Shown here: in pieces, positions 46,218 through 58,740 of the stretch
How positions within the stretch are numbered: position 1 is the stretch's first letter
Layout of the letters: each line of letters begins with the position of its first letter
DNA from: Chelonoidis abingdonii
Taxonomy: Eukaryota > Chordata > Testudines > Testudinidae
Direction of reading: 5' to 3'
Assembly: GCF_003597395.2 (NCBI RefSeq)
Contig: NC_133773.1
Span: 69,872,841-69,936,840, forward strand
DNA: 64,000 nucleotides
Made by a program: the position numbers and the translations under genes
Notes under the pieces: generated by a model
What the model was told of the DNA's origin: nothing
Database searches by the model: none
Seen by the model: the letters and a program-made list of their open reading frames with translations, nothing else

Positions 46218-46225
46218 TCTCTGTC

Positions 46226-49200
46226 TCTAGAAATAACCTCCTTTCTTTATTCCTAGTTAGACTTCTGTCATTTCCTTTTGCAAAGGGAAGACCTGGTTTT
46301 CTATAGTATTTGCTGACTGGGTGACACTGGTTTTAGGTTTATAGGAAAGGTTCTGTAAGTGGTTTGAGTAAAATAATATCAGGTCCAAAACTACTTCCAT
46401 TAAAGTTAATTGCAAAATGCTCATTGACTTCATTAGGACTAGGAGCAAGCTCACAAGTTACTTAAAGGAAAGAGTGTACCTTGTGACTTGCAAAATTTGT
46501 TGTGGACACTTATTCTGAGTCGTGGTTGTTGATTCACATCAACATTGGTGTAAAATAAGTGCTTTGGTTTTGTAGCTGTCTCCTTTGCATTGATTAGGTA
46601 TTCTGTAGCCTGAAACCTAGTTCAGCCAAAGGTTGTGTTCTCTGTGTGTATGTGAGTTTGCTGAATTTGAGGAGAATGCGGTGAATATATGCCAAATTTG
46701 CAGACACTGTGTTTTTCTAATCTCAAAACTATTCCTTTCTGAGGTGTGAATTGCTAATATTCTTTGCATAAAGCTGAGGAATGTACAAGTTCAAAAACAG
46801 CAGAATCAGCTGCAAACAAATCTTAATTTACTCCAATTAAAAACATGCAAGAAACTTTGTATAAAAAAAGACAGTTATCTACATTTTGACCACAATTGAT
46901 CTGAATTCTTTTGATGTTTTCTGGGACAGGGTTTTAAGTGAGATTTCATTCATTTTTTATTTCATAAGAAATGTTTTTGTTTACACTCTTTGAAGTGAAA
47001 TGTTTGTAGGTTTTTTGTATTTTTTGTTTCATTTTATAAAATTATGCATGTGTGAGTTTTAAATAAGTATCATAGGTAGAAAAAAAAGGAGTTGTGGCTG
47101 AAAGAGAGCTTGATTGTGTTAAATGTCAGCTTTCTTTTTTGTTCCATTTTATTTTACTTTTGAGAAGGCAGAAAGCAGGTGACTATTTGGGTCCAATTTA
47201 ATATTTCATGCAAAATCATCCATGAATATATATTCAGTCATTATAATGATTTAAAAATGAGCCATTTTCTTTCTTAGGATCTTACTCTTCCTTAAGTGCT
47301 CAGTTAATAGTAATGAGAACCACGTAACTCCCAAGATACATAGATAGATGCATGATAGATTTACGTGTGTATAGTTCCCATTAATCTTAAACGGAATCAC
47401 CTTCATATTTCTCTACACACTGAATATCACCTTTAGTTTTGGAAGGTACAGTAACTTTGTGAAAACCCAAATGCAACATACATACCATTGTATATTGGAT
47501 TTGTATCATATATTTGAGGGTTCTTTTCCAATCATTGTGTATACATGAGTAATTTTCCATGTATCAAAATGAAACTGATACCCCTGAAAAAGTTTCACTG
47601 AAAATTTTCTATGTTTGAGCTTCCCTAAATACTATAATAGTCTGATTACCCATTGCTGAGTACCCACTGAAGTTAATAGGAATGATGGATGTTCAGCATC
47701 TTTTAGGATTATATCCTAAATTTCAATTCTTTCTTGGTCTGATTCTACTCCCTTATTCCTGTTGAGTGGTAATTCTGTTGAAGTCAATCGGACTACTTCA
47801 GTAGTAAAGTTCCACCCAATGTAAGGAAGGGTGCCAGAATCAGGCTTTGAGCATGGAAGTACATCCAGGTTTGTCTGGATGTGCCATGGGTAAAGCAACA
47901 GGACAAAATAAAATAAACTCATCCAGGAAATGTATTCACTGCAAACTGAGTATGTATATTAGATATAATTAAGGTAGATGTTCACTTTTTTGCTAGACCT
48001 TCAGTGACTATAACTAAGAGTACACAATTATTTTCTATAAATATTTATGATGAGGACAATTATGTCCCATACTTATATGGATTTCTGCTCACTTCTTCTA
48101 CATGAAGAAACACCATAAAACCACCACCATGTTACACAGTAACATACTTCAAATATTCAGGAATTAAATAGCAGATTTAGGAGAGCTAGCAGAGTAACAT
48201 TACCTGTTGTAATTTATGAGAATGTGAAGGATGAATTCCATATTTGGGAGTTCCTTTTGTAAAACAAGAGCAAAGAGAGGAGAAGAGGAACATGAAATAA
48301 ATAAGAACACTTTATAATAGCCTTTCAGATGGAAGACGTGCTGATTACAAGGGCTTAACTTGTCACATAAAACTTATGTTTTCGGACCAAACACGACTAA
48401 GGCTTCCTTAGATGCATCTTCGATTTAAAAAAATAAAAGTGGGCATTTCCATTCTGCTTTTCTCCCAGTCAGCTGCTATCATCGTGCTATCATTTTATGA
48501 CTAGCTGCTCACTGTGTTTTCATAAGCATATATAGGAAAATGTCCATAATTTCATGATCCAATGAACACCATGAGGCAAACCCTCAGCTGGCGTAAACTG
48601 TCATAGGTCCGTTGAAGTTAATCCTTCCCCCTCATCTTTTAGTAGGTTTCCCTCTTGCTACAATATCAAAGACACCAGGAGGGGGCCATATACTCTTCAG
48701 GAAGGGTCTAGATAAATGTACTGGAAACCAGCTAGTGAGAGGTCAGTGGTTTTTGGATTTTTTGTTTTGGGGTGCTTGTGTGAATGTGAATCTTCTTGAA
48801 GATGTGATTTCTTTCCAGGGAAGCAGGAAGAATGGGATGCACTGAAAACACTGCTAGCTAGGTTCAGATGCTTCCATGGCTTGTGTGGTGAAAAATGCTG
48901 TAGAAACAGGAAAAATACCTGGCACAGAAAGTACCCCTGGACTATGACACATCACTCCAACTTAATGAAAGCAGAAATACACACATCACAAGTTCTGCAG
49001 ATGTGTGGAAAGGGCCTGAGTTGGTAAGGAAAAGTCATGTTGATGATTATTAGCTCTTGTGTATTTACAGCCCAAACTTCAGATATTATGTGCAAAGAAA
49101 GCATAGCATTATTTTGTTCAAAGTATTCTGAGAACCATAAGTGGAATCAATGGCAGAAGAGCCTTGGAAAAAAGAATGCTGACACTGCTGGGCTATGAGT

Positions 49201-49990
49201 GGAACATGACGCTGTAAGGAGGCCATGTTAAGCTTGTGATCTGTGTGGTTTCTAGAGTGTTTCCCTACTGACCTATAGCCTATGCATGGATTTTGATTCA
49301 TGTCACTTCTTCTGACAAGCACCCTGGCATGCTGAAACAGTGGGATGGGATGTAGCACAGTTTCTGTGCTTCTGATGCCTCACATATTTCCTTGTTTCTC
49401 CACAGGAGAGGAACATATTGCCCTCAGTGCTTAACACGGTAAACTTCAATAGGGCATTCTGAGTTCAACTTCCAGATCTAGTTAGCTGAAAGTTGAAATA
49501 CTGAAACAGTCTTCATTGTAATAACAGCAGTAACCCTGTAAAGGTGCTATGAAGAATCTAGGAATGTACATCTTATAATAAGCTTTGTATAAATGGGATG
49601 TTACTTCAGAAACAAAGTCCGGTAGTCGGCAATAAAGGGGTACTGTCTACCTTGTCACATCTGGACAGTTATTTAGAAGTTTTTCTGAGTAGTCCTGTTT
49701 GTTGTTGTTTTCTTTTGTCTGATTAGTACAGCAGCAGCATATTTAAAAAGCAGCCAAAACCAAACGTATAATAAACACACCAGATAAAATCTGCAGTTAT
49801 GTGCTGAGAGACACAGTCAGTGCATGTATAACTTTCTTTGATTTTGGGAAACACCGAAGAAGGTGTTTTCTTTTGTTTTGCTAATGAAAATAGCAAGGAA
49901 TAATTATCTTCAAAGAATAATAACAATAATCATCTTTACAGGTGGGTAGTTTTGGAGAGTTAATGAGGCTGAGAGTGGATGGTTAAAAAT
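46226..49990. other. Intron 1, no gene recognised
   Basis: AT-rich. Short diverged copies of the 'ATTGACTTCA' motif family occur at 46395-46445 and 47740-47830. No exon-like block was seen. Confidence 0.5.
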
Positions 49991-49994
49991 AGTG

Positions 49995-50240
49995 TGTGTC
50001 GAACAGTTGGGGATGTGGGGTGGTGGTCTAGTGATCTGAGCATGAGAATCAAGAATCCTGCTTAATATTTCCAGTGCTGACTCCTTTAAAGTCTTAAACA
50101 ACTCACTTGATTTCTTTGCTTCCAATTTTTTAAAATCTGGAAAATGGGGATGGTAATACTTCTTACCTCACTGTGTTGTGAAGCTTGATTATACAGTGTT
50201 TTTGGAAAGTGCTTGGAACATGAGAAGCATGAAAAACACA
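49995..50240 (+). repeat. SINE-like (MIR/CORE type) element
   Basis: GGTGGTCTAGTGATCTGAGC, then AATCAAGAATCCTGCTTAAT, AAATCTGGAAAATGGGGATG and TACCTCACTGTGTTGTGAAG follow the order of a MIR-like SINE from promoter-derived part to tail. Confidence 0.6.
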
Positions 50241-50984
50241 AAATAATAGGATTATTATAGCAACATGTCATCTGTAACTCCACAGTCTGTCTCTTGTCTA
50301 TTGATGTCATAACACCTTTTGCAAAAGTTGTTTTTTGAGATTATGAAACATATGCGGCTGGAAGACTGTTGTTGGGCTGTGCCTTGTATTCTGGCATACA
50401 CATCTTTGTTTTTATGTATTGCAAACCCTCTAATATGCTCTTGGGTAATTGGGAAGTCTTTTAAAGTAACTTATTACACGTTTGAATCTGTTGTGTAGTT
50501 TATATGGTGAAGTTCTTTCTTGATATACTGAAGTGTTGCTGTAAATGATGAGAGCAGTCCTGTGCACTATTTAAACACTTTATTTAGAGAATTTAATGCT
50601 CATAATATATGCCAGGTGGACAGAATTAGAGTCTGAAGTCCTTTATTTTTCCAGAGGACAGATACAACATAGGCAGCAGAATAGTAATAAGTTCCCTTGC
50701 ATAGCTTCTCAGCTTTGAGCTGGACTCACTTTGATTAACAAACTTAAATTTAAATCAGTTCAGCGTTCTGTCTTTCTATTATACCATGCCCATCGCTGTG
50801 GAATCTGAGCAATTTACATGTATGTGTGAATAGACAGGTCTCTTCTCAATCTCTCTCCCATGCCCACCCCCCTCCCGTCCCTTAGTTAATAGAATTTTGT
50901 TGGTAGTAATATTTTGGGAAAGCTAGGTTGAAAAAAGGGTTTTATATTTCAGCTATGTGTCTGCCGTATCATGCAGAAGACTTA

Positions 50985-51880
50985 GGGCGTGTCTACAATA
51001 AAAACTTAAATCGACCTATATTAGGCCAATTAACAGCCATACTACTCTGCTTGGTTCAGTGGTGTGCATCCTCACAAGGAGCACTTATACTAACCTAAGA
51101 GGGGCAGTGTGGGGATCTGAGAGCCCGGTCGCTCAGTTCCACTGACAGCTCCCTACTGGAAGCCCATCTGCCCCATAGGCTTCCAGGCTCCTAGCGGGCT
51201 TGTCCTGCCCACTGGCTCCCTGTTCCCTGCCAGGAGTGGACGAAACCACCTGGGGCTTCTTGCCTCCTTGTTCCCTGTAGGGAATGGGATCCAGCTATTG
51301 GGGCGTCTTGGGTCCTCTCTTCCCCCTCGCTTGCCTCCCACCAGGAGCTGGGCACTTTTGTCAATTTCAGGCTCAATTTCATGCTGGAGCCATGAAATTG
51401 ACAAAACAGCCAACATTCCCAGGTGAGTGTGGGGGCAGGGAAGAAGTCATCCAGAGTTTCTTGCCTCCCTGATGCTCAACCAGAGCAGGGTCCAGTCGCC
51501 TGGGCTTCTCGCCCTAGCTCCCAGCTGGGAGTAGGGTATAACCACCCAGGCTTCTCACCCTGGCTCTCAGCCAGGAACTGGGTCCGGGACCCAGCTCTCC
51601 AGGGTAGTGGAGGGCAACTGGGCTCTAGCTGCCTGGCTTTCTTGTCAATTTCACGACTCTGCTGAAGCCCTGAAGCTGACAAGAGAGCTAATTGTGGATG
51701 TGAGTAACACAGTGTTTACACACACGTTGCCTCGCCCTAACTACACCAACATAAGCCCTATACTTGTCATATATCGTAGGGGCTCTTACATTGGTGGGAC
51801 AAGGCTGTAGTGTAGACACTGACATAATTAGGTTAAAGTAAGATGCTTTATGTCGACCTAATTGTAGTATAGACTAAGCC
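50985..51880. mobile_element. Harbinger-like non-autonomous element with internal minisatellite
   Basis: The left end GGGCGTGTCTACAAT and the right end ATTGTAGTATAGACTAAGCC are imperfect inverted copies. TTA occurs at 50982-50984 and 51881-51883, matching the 3-bp TWA duplication of PIF/Harbinger elements. The 51120-51640 interior is GC-rich and tandemly repetitive. The superfamily is an inference from ends and duplication. Confidence 0.6.
51180..51620. repeat. Degenerate minisatellite, unit ~60-70 bp
   Basis: Units share GGCTTCT(C/T)GCC, a variant of TGGCTC(C/T)C, and AGCCAGGAACTGGGTCC or GCTGGGAGTAGGGTA. About six diverged units are visible, with a 14-bp perfect hairpin (51356-51369 / 51393-51406, TTTTGTCAATTTCA) between two of them. 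Reading frames here are by-products. Confidence 0.6.
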
Positions 51881-52203
51881 TTAATTTCCCATTCTGATCA
51901 CTTTCCACAGGGGCTTGATTCTGAATGTGCTTACGCCACTGTAAATCAAGAGTAATTCCATTGAAATAAGTGATGTCATATCACTAGTTATAAACTAATG
52001 AAAAATAAAGTTTATAATAATTTGTGCAAGGTTATAGTGAAATTTGCACTTCACGGAAGGGACACTGTACCAGATATTGTTTTAAACCTGTCGAGGGTGG
52101 GGAGAAGGTTCTAGGAGTATTCAAGAACAGAATTGTTTCCTGTCTGCTTGAGTCTTAAGGATCTAGCTGCTTTTACCAAATTCAAAAAGAAAAAAACCTA
52201 AGC

Positions 52204-52820
52204 CACAGGTTCTCAATTTTTTTCACAGTATGGACCACATTTGACAGTGTGTCTTACAAACCTGTCTCCTCCCATATACAGCTGTATAGTTCTCCTCCTC
52301 CTATTCAGGATTGAACAGATTTCCTCCCCTTCCATTCTTGATCACAGACAACCTCCGTTTACATTAGCATTACAACTCTTTTGCAGCTATAGCAACTGCT
52401 TACATAGAAAAGTAACACTAGGAAAGTATTTTGGTATTTTTAGCTCTCTTTTAGTTTAACGTTTTGTTCTTTGTGAAGAAAGTTAATCATGTCAACTTAG
52501 CTCTTCATTTCATCTCCACCTCCCATCTGATCTGTTCTGTCCCTTCCTCTCCCACTGTTTTCCTCTACAAACTTCACTGCTGCCTGCTCCTGTTTTCTCA
52601 CCACCTCTTATGTAACATTGTCTCCTCCTAGGGCAGGCAGCTAGGCTGGCTCTTCATCTTTGTTTCACCTGCTTTCATAGTCCTGCCAACCTTTCTTTCA
52701 ATGAACATTTGGAAGAGGAGGAGGAGATAGTAGTATGTGACCAACCAACTTTTGGAGATGCTCAGGGCCACCATCCAGTGCTCTGTGGACCACCAGTGTT
52801 CCACAGAGAACAGTTTGATT
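52204..52820. mobile_element. Possible hAT-like DNA transposon fragment
   Basis: The left CAGGTTCTCAATTTTTTTCA and the right CTGTGGACCACCAGTGTTCC followed by GAGAACAGTTTGA resemble the two ends of a 'ggttctcaaactgtggtcc' element in inverted order. The interior is CT-rich. No clean target duplication. Confidence 0.35.
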
Positions 52821-52829
52821 ATGACTTTT

Positions 52830-55435
52830 CCTACATTTACCATGCTTACTCATACAAATCATCCTATGTGCATGGGTAGGAGTTTGTAGATTTACACCAT
52901 GTGAATGCCTGGATCTGAGCTTTGACATATGTGTAAGAGAGTGAACATTTAAGCACAAGCTCTCAAAGAGTGATAAGACATCAACATGCAGGCTTGTGGG
53001 GTTTTCCCTTCAATATTTAAAAACACAGATTGTCAGGATTAAAAGAGCCAGAAATCAATTTTGCTCTAAAATAGCTCCTGGAATCTTCTTTTCTTGAGGT
53101 ATGTGAAAAATGATGCCTAAGGCATGCACAGTGCGTGGTGGTGTTTTTTAACCAGACACTCTGCAGACTTCACCTTGTTAAGATGAAATCTTTTGACAGC
53201 AGGACCAATAATTGAATACATAATTGATTTTGAAATGTTTGTATTAGCACCAATGACTATAAATTATGTTACAAAACAATTTTATTTCATAAGGTTTCAA
53301 CATTCTGTTTTTAGATTTTTCCAAATCATGTAAATATATAAATGCTCTTACCTACAATTCCTGTGCTGCTTGAAACAGATCTACAGATTTTAAAAAGCAA
53401 TTGCCTAAGAAACATGTATATTTGGGGATGGGAGGTTAATTTAAAAATAGATAGAAATCAGACTTAAAGAAAAAAACACTACCCTGGGAAAAAAGTTTTA
53501 CCTCTGGTACACCATGATTATAACTGTCTGTCCTAAAATATGACAGAATATCTGTATTTTCACATCTCCTCAGGGTTCAGAGATTCCTTTGGTCACTATT
53601 CTGACATGTTATTGACAATTTCTGTGCTTTTAAAATGTAGTGAGGAATAATAAGCACTGAATGTCTTGTATAATCAACAAGGAATCCTCAAGAATGCCAA
53701 CATTAAGCAATAACAAATTAATTTAAAAATAAATTTTCATTGCAATTGAGAGCAAAATTTTGAGGCTTTAAAATGCTGCTGTTCTTTATGGGTTTAATGT
53801 ACATTTAGGCCTTGATATGGCACAGATGGATTCCTGCACCCAGATGGAACTAATGGGTCTCCACTTTGGTAGTTCTCTTTACAGGATTGGGGTCTTACCT
53901 TGTAGTTTAAAATACAAGATTATAGAAGAGAGGGTGAGGCATGGACAGTGAATTAGAATAATATACTTAAGGAATAACACACATGGACCACCCTGCCAAT
54001 GTTAAAAGTAATAATTCTTATAACATCTTTCAACTATGACCAAAAAAACCATGAATTTGTTAATGACATTAGATCACTGAGAGTATATTTTTAAGATATC
54101 AGGTACCTCTCTAATTTTTGGGTGCTCAGAAGTGAATAATTATATAGACCAAGTTCTGCAGTAAACTCAAAGGGAATTTTGTGTCAGTCTGAACCTGCAG
54201 GAATTCCTCACTGTCCTTTGCAAATGAATTAATAGAAGAAAGAAGCACAATTTTGAATAAGGTTCAGTAATGCCAAGAATAATGTCCAAGTTGCATGGCT
54301 TCTGCATATTTCCATATGATGTCCTCAAATAAGCGATGAAAAGAATTTCAGATGGTCTTTAGATAATATCAAGGTTTGTTTCAGCAGTTTACTAACACAA
54401 GCCAATTATATTTGGTTTCATAAAAAATAGTTTTAGAACAACTCAGTGGGTGTGAGAACATGATGATGATGAACTGCCCAATTTTGCCATCTGGTAAAAT
54501 TCCCTTATTGCATTTATAACAAATTTGCATACATTTTCACAGGCACCCATCATATAGAATTTGTTTCTTTCTCAAAGTTGATACTTCAATTTTATTCTTT
54601 GGCTCATTTTTATTATTAGGAGGATTTTTATCCACTACTGGCCGAGTTGATTAAACCATGAATATTTCTATAATTAACATAACCCATTATGTATGTTCCT
54701 AGCCAAAATGCAGGATATTGGAGTACAAATGGATATTTTAGGATTTTTGACTTTTATTGACTGGAGAATCCTCATAACCCTTTCTCCAAAGGATCAATAC
54801 CCGCTGAGAGGGTGAGGTGTTTCGGAGTTGCTATCCTATTACAGACACTCAGTATTTCTTTCTATGATTTTTATACTTTTTAGTAACAGTGTCTAAGTGT
54901 TATATACCTTACTGTCCTCAGGAAGATTTTATTCTTTTTCTAAGACACACAGATATCAAGACAAATCCATAGTGGACCAAATCCTGGAGTCTTTATTTAG
55001 TTATAACTTATACACTATGATAATGAGTGTGGTGTGAAAACCATCATACATAAATGCTTTTGCCTGAATAAGTACTAAGAAAACAACTACTACTGCTATC
55101 ATGACTTCTGAGGGCCAGATTCTGATATCTGTACTCTTGCTGATTAGTATCTTACTCCACAAAGAGTTCTACTGAAATCTGGTCCTGAGTAAGCATCTTG
55201 GGTCACTTTTCACAAACCTACATTCCAAACAAATGCAGTCTTTCATATTTACTGTAATTTAAATAAAGTAACATAAAAGAAGGCCTATCCCAGTTTCCAG
55301 ATTCCTTTGCCATAATTTAAAAATACAGTGTAATAATCTTTACATCCCCTGATACGATCATCAAACATCAAAAACACATTACAAACCATATCAAAATATT
55401 GCTAGCCCTCAGATACCCAAAACACATCCTGCCTA
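52830..55435. other. Intron 1, no gene recognised
   Basis: AT-rich and featureless by eye, apart from a GGGCCAGATTCTGATATCTG motif at 55112 that belongs to the dispersed family. Confidence 0.55.
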
Positions 55436-55439
55436 GCCA

Positions 55440-56280
55440 TCTTTCTGGTACGTGGAGGACAGTAAATGTTGTACCTTATTTTAAAAAGGGATGATCTGGA
55501 GAATTTATAGATTGATAATTCCTGCATCTGTACCTGCCAATTGGTTGAAATAGTAATTAAAAGTAGAGTGACAAAACATATGAGAGATCATGTTACGATA
55601 GGGTCTAACTAGCATGGTTTCTGTAAAGGAAAATTGTGCCTTGCTAGTCTCTTAGAATTCTTTGAACATGTCAGTAAAATAGTGGATAAAGGAGAACTTG
55701 TGATATGATTTATTTAGACTTCCAAAAAGCCTTTGACAAGGTCCCGGACAAGGAACTACTAATAAAGCTAAATAGCCATGGGTGTGAGGCAAAGTGTTGT
55801 CATGAATCAAAAGCTGGCTAAGAGATGGAAAATGAAATGTAGAATTAAAATGGACAGTTTTCATCAAGCAAAAGGGTAATGATCAGGTGCCTCAAGATTC
55901 TTTACTACATCCCATGTGACTTAGTAGCCATTTATTTATGATCTGGGGAGAGGCGTATGAGTGAGGTAATAAAATCTGCAGGTGACACCAAGTTATTTAG
56001 GTTGGTCAGGACCATAGGGGGGCTTTGAGGAACTTCAGAGGGTGAATGGACAACATGCTTGCAAATGGGGTTTATTGTTGATAAAAATAAAGTAATGCAC
56101 ATTAGAGGGGAAAAATAAACTAGTCAAATGTCCTTAGAGTTCAAAATTAGCTGTATCATCTCAGGAAAGGGACTTGGGCATCATTGTAGACAGCTCCATG
56201 ATGACACATAAGCAATGTGCAGTTATGGTTTTAAAAAAAAAAGCTTACAGAATGATAGGACGGAGAATACGAAGAATGTA
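55440..56280 (+). mobile_element. Degraded CR1-like LINE (RT region)
   Basis: Frames broken by stops still read the CR1 order: a VNVVPYFKK-like start, MIYLDFQKAFDKVPDKELLI (RT core), GDTKLFRLVRT (altered catalytic box) and a DKNKVMHIRG-like segment. No intact frame or tail remains. Confidence 0.75.
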
Positions 56281-56839
56281 ATTCATATGTGATAGTCCAC
56301 CAACTTCAAAATCCTATTTTTAGTCAGATAATCTGTTTGAGGATTCTTAAACTTCAGCTTTTCTTCCTGTTATGTTTTCTTACAAGTGCTTTGTTAGCTA
56401 TAATTATATCCGATGATCCTTATTAGCAAAGAATTATACATCATACATGAAAATGGCTTAACCGGAGGAGGCCTGTGTAAAGGAAATTCGCTTAATATCC
56501 TAATGGCATTTTATTATATTATTCTTGTGGGGTAAGGATGTACCCTGCACGGAAGAAGCAGTGGACTCTGCTTCCTAGCACTTATGAGTACCCTGATATA
56601 CTATGTTATTATTTTGTGGGCAATTTTTTAAAAATAGGCCTATAAACCTGTGCTTATAATTTTGTGTGTGCAGGCTTCTGGGGATGCAACATTTTTACAC
56701 AAAAAATTGTAAGTGCAGAATCAGAGACTGAGTGGAGACCATTTTGAACATTTTGCTCCATAATGTTGGTAATAAATGAATTGAATATTAGTTACAGTCA
56801 AATCATGTATGGTGCTTGAAGCACAGTCACATAACTCAT

Positions 56840-57130
56840 TACTTCAAAACATTTTGATTAAAAATTTAGAAAGATATAAAATTAACATGGCACACATTAA
56901 ATGGATTAAACACTGGCTAACTGATGGGTCTCAAATGAAATTGTAAATGGTAATCATCATCGAATGGGTGTGTTTCGAAGCAGTCCTGCGGGCATTGGTT
57001 CTTTGCCATCCACTATTTATCATTTTAATTAATGACCTGGAAGAAAACATGAAATCATCACTGATACAGTGTGTAGATGATGGGGGAATGGTAAATGTAG
57101 AGGACAGAGATCACTTGGTGTATGCAAAAA
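56840..57130 (+). mobile_element. Second CR1-like RT fragment
   Basis: The frame at 56947-57141 contains LCHPLFIILINDLEENMKSS followed by LIQCVDDGG, the FINDLE and catalytic-box area of CR1 RT. The same domain was already passed in the 55440-56280 copy, so this is a separate insertion. Both are sense to TLL1. Confidence 0.7.
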
Positions 57131-57141
57131 TTATGCATTAA

Positions 57142-57302
57142 TGCTTCCTAGCACTAGGAAGCAGAGCTTAATCTAGCTGTATAAGAAAAAGACCCAAAAA
57201 TCAGGACTGTTCCTATAAATATGTTTCTAGATTAAGTGCTAGATTAATCAGTGGGCTTAATCTAGCTTTGCTTCCTAGCACTTATGGGAAGGAACTCACC
57301 TG
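57142..57302. repeat. Palindrome and short duplications
   Basis: CTTCCTAGCACTAGGAAG (57143-57160) is an 8-bp-stem palindrome. GCTTCCTAGCACTTATG occurs at 56570-56586 and again near 57270. GCTTAATCTAGCT also occurs twice (57166, 57254). 57178-57222 includes a fragment of the 57303 MITE family. Confidence 0.6.
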
Positions 57303-57422
57303 TAGGGTGACCAGATGTCCTGATTTTATAGGGACAGTCCTGATTTTTGGGTCTTTTTCTTATACAGACTCCTATCTCCCCCACCCCATCCTGATTTTTC
57401 ACACTTGCTATCTGGTCACCCT
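57303..57422 (-). mobile_element. hAT-like MITE, same family as 5561-5680
   Basis: TAGGGTGACCAGATGTCC and GCTATCTGGTCACCCT are the inverted ends. The interior (TAGGGACAGTCCTGATTTTT; TTTTTCACACTTGCTATCTG) is the reverse complement of the 5561 copy. Confidence 0.8.
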
Positions 57423-57432
57423 GGATGCGGGT

Positions 57433-57512
57433 AATTGGTACCTATATAAGACAAAGCACCAAATATCGGGACTGGCCCTATAAAATCAGGACATCTGGAT
57501 CTGGTCACCCTA
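57433..57512 (+). mobile_element. Partial, opposite-orientation copy of the same MITE
   Basis: GTACCTATATAAGACAAAGC, CAAATATCGGGACTGGCCCT and the end CTGGTCACCCTA match the 3' two thirds of the 5561 copy. It lies 10 bp after the full copy, so the ends face each other. Confidence 0.75.
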
Positions 57513-57529
57513 GCTGAGGAGCATGTCTC

Positions 57530-57930
57530 TCCCCTGGGCTGGCAGTGATCCATCTCATCTGGGGGGAGCTGCACAGGGCAGGATGAGCTGCTGTGGCTCC
57601 ATGAGTGCCCCGTCTCTGAGATCAGTGCTCAGTGCATAACGTTCATCACCACACGTCGGTCAGTTGGGCCTGGCGGTGGTGCCCATTCGGCGTGTGATCG
57701 AGCATGAGGTTGCTGCTGCTTGTGTCCACTACACATCCCTGGCACGCCCAAAAGAAGGTGGATTTTGGGATAATCGACATTTCCACCTATTCGCTCACCT
57801 CTACTGAAAGCAAAGGCTGGTGGAACAGCAACTGCGGGGTGAGCAAGGCAATGACAGTACTCAGTGTTGCACATATTAGAATTTGTCATTTTAACCAAAT
57901 TTATTCGCCCAAAAAATGCTTATGCTAACA
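57530..57930 (+). other. GC-richer block with a possible orphan exon
   Basis: A frame from 57704 begins MRLLLLVSTTHPWHAQKKVD, has a weak signal-peptide look and reaches a GGGTGAGCA-type splice-donor match near 57837. No family is recognised. The upstream part (57530-57700) has unusual CpG content for an intron. It may be part of an old LTR or another repeat. Confidence 0.25.
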
Positions 57931-58139
57931 ATTCCTGAATTCAAATTTCAATATTTTTTTTAAAAAAAAAACAGAAATAATTTAAAGTTGTTGACAATTA
58001 TTTATGACAAGTTTGGTATGGAAGGGAGGGCCAGTTTTCTCAAGAGAACACAAAAATGTTGACTGACTCTTCCCTATACCTGTCCACTGCCAAAAGAGGC
58101 CCTCCAACTATTAATATGCCTCATTCTCCTTATAGTGTA

Positions 58140-58740
58140 TAGAGAGTAGCGTCACGCTCACAGCACCAACGTGCCAATATGACACACGAGCGATGTTTTG
58201 ATGGCTGCAGTGGTGGCTGACGGCTCAGCCGCCGCTGCTCTGGGTCACTGCTGCCCATTGCCACTCGGGTCCTGCTGCCGGCCGCTCAGCACCCGCTGTG
58301 TGCGGACCAAGGAACTCCAGGCTGAGTGGAGCTGAGCGCGTGCTGAGACCCCGGAGCCACTCAATCCTGCGTCGGCCTGGGGTTCCATTCACTCAGCAGT
58401 GTGGCAGGCTGAGCACTATTAATCATGAAATACGGAAAACGAGAAGCAACTATGACAAGTCAGACCTAGCTGCAGTGGTCCTAATATTGTTAGCATTCTG
58501 GCGGTTCATCAGACGAACGGACCGTAGGCGTGACGACACGCCGAATGCCTGCGAAATTCGGTGGCAATTCGCGGCGACGCTGCTGGATGACACTCCTTAT
58601 CCGCGGCAAGTGGTCATCAGAGCGCGTCTCTGCAGAATCTTTAGATGGCATCTTCAGCAAGATGCTTGCCCTCGCAGCCAGTACGGTCAGGTGCACTGCT
58701 GAGGGCCCCGTGGCGCCTTAGCAACCCTCTGTGCACATGT
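58140..58740 (+). other. CpG-rich block of unknown origin
   Basis: Many CpGs (GCGTCACGCTCACAGC, GTAGGCGTGACGACACGCCG, CAATTCGCGGCGACGC) interrupt an otherwise AT-rich intron. A frame of about 134 codons (58298-58702, starting GTG) contains VVLILLAFWRFIRRTDRRRD and ARLCRIFRWHL. The overlapping minus frame (58490-58696) is similar in length. GGCGTG-ACGA-CACGCC forms a small hairpin. GAAATTCGGTGGCAATTCGC resembles words inside the hAT MITE at 36810. It could be a young repeat, an LTR or an internal CpG island. Confidence 0.35.

Noticed and set aside
51153..51682. Several 60-90 codon frames on both strands
   Set aside because: They are products of the GC-rich minisatellite in the Harbinger-like element.
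57629..57898. 89-codon minus frame
   Set aside because: It is antisense to the candidate 57704 frame and lacks any motif.
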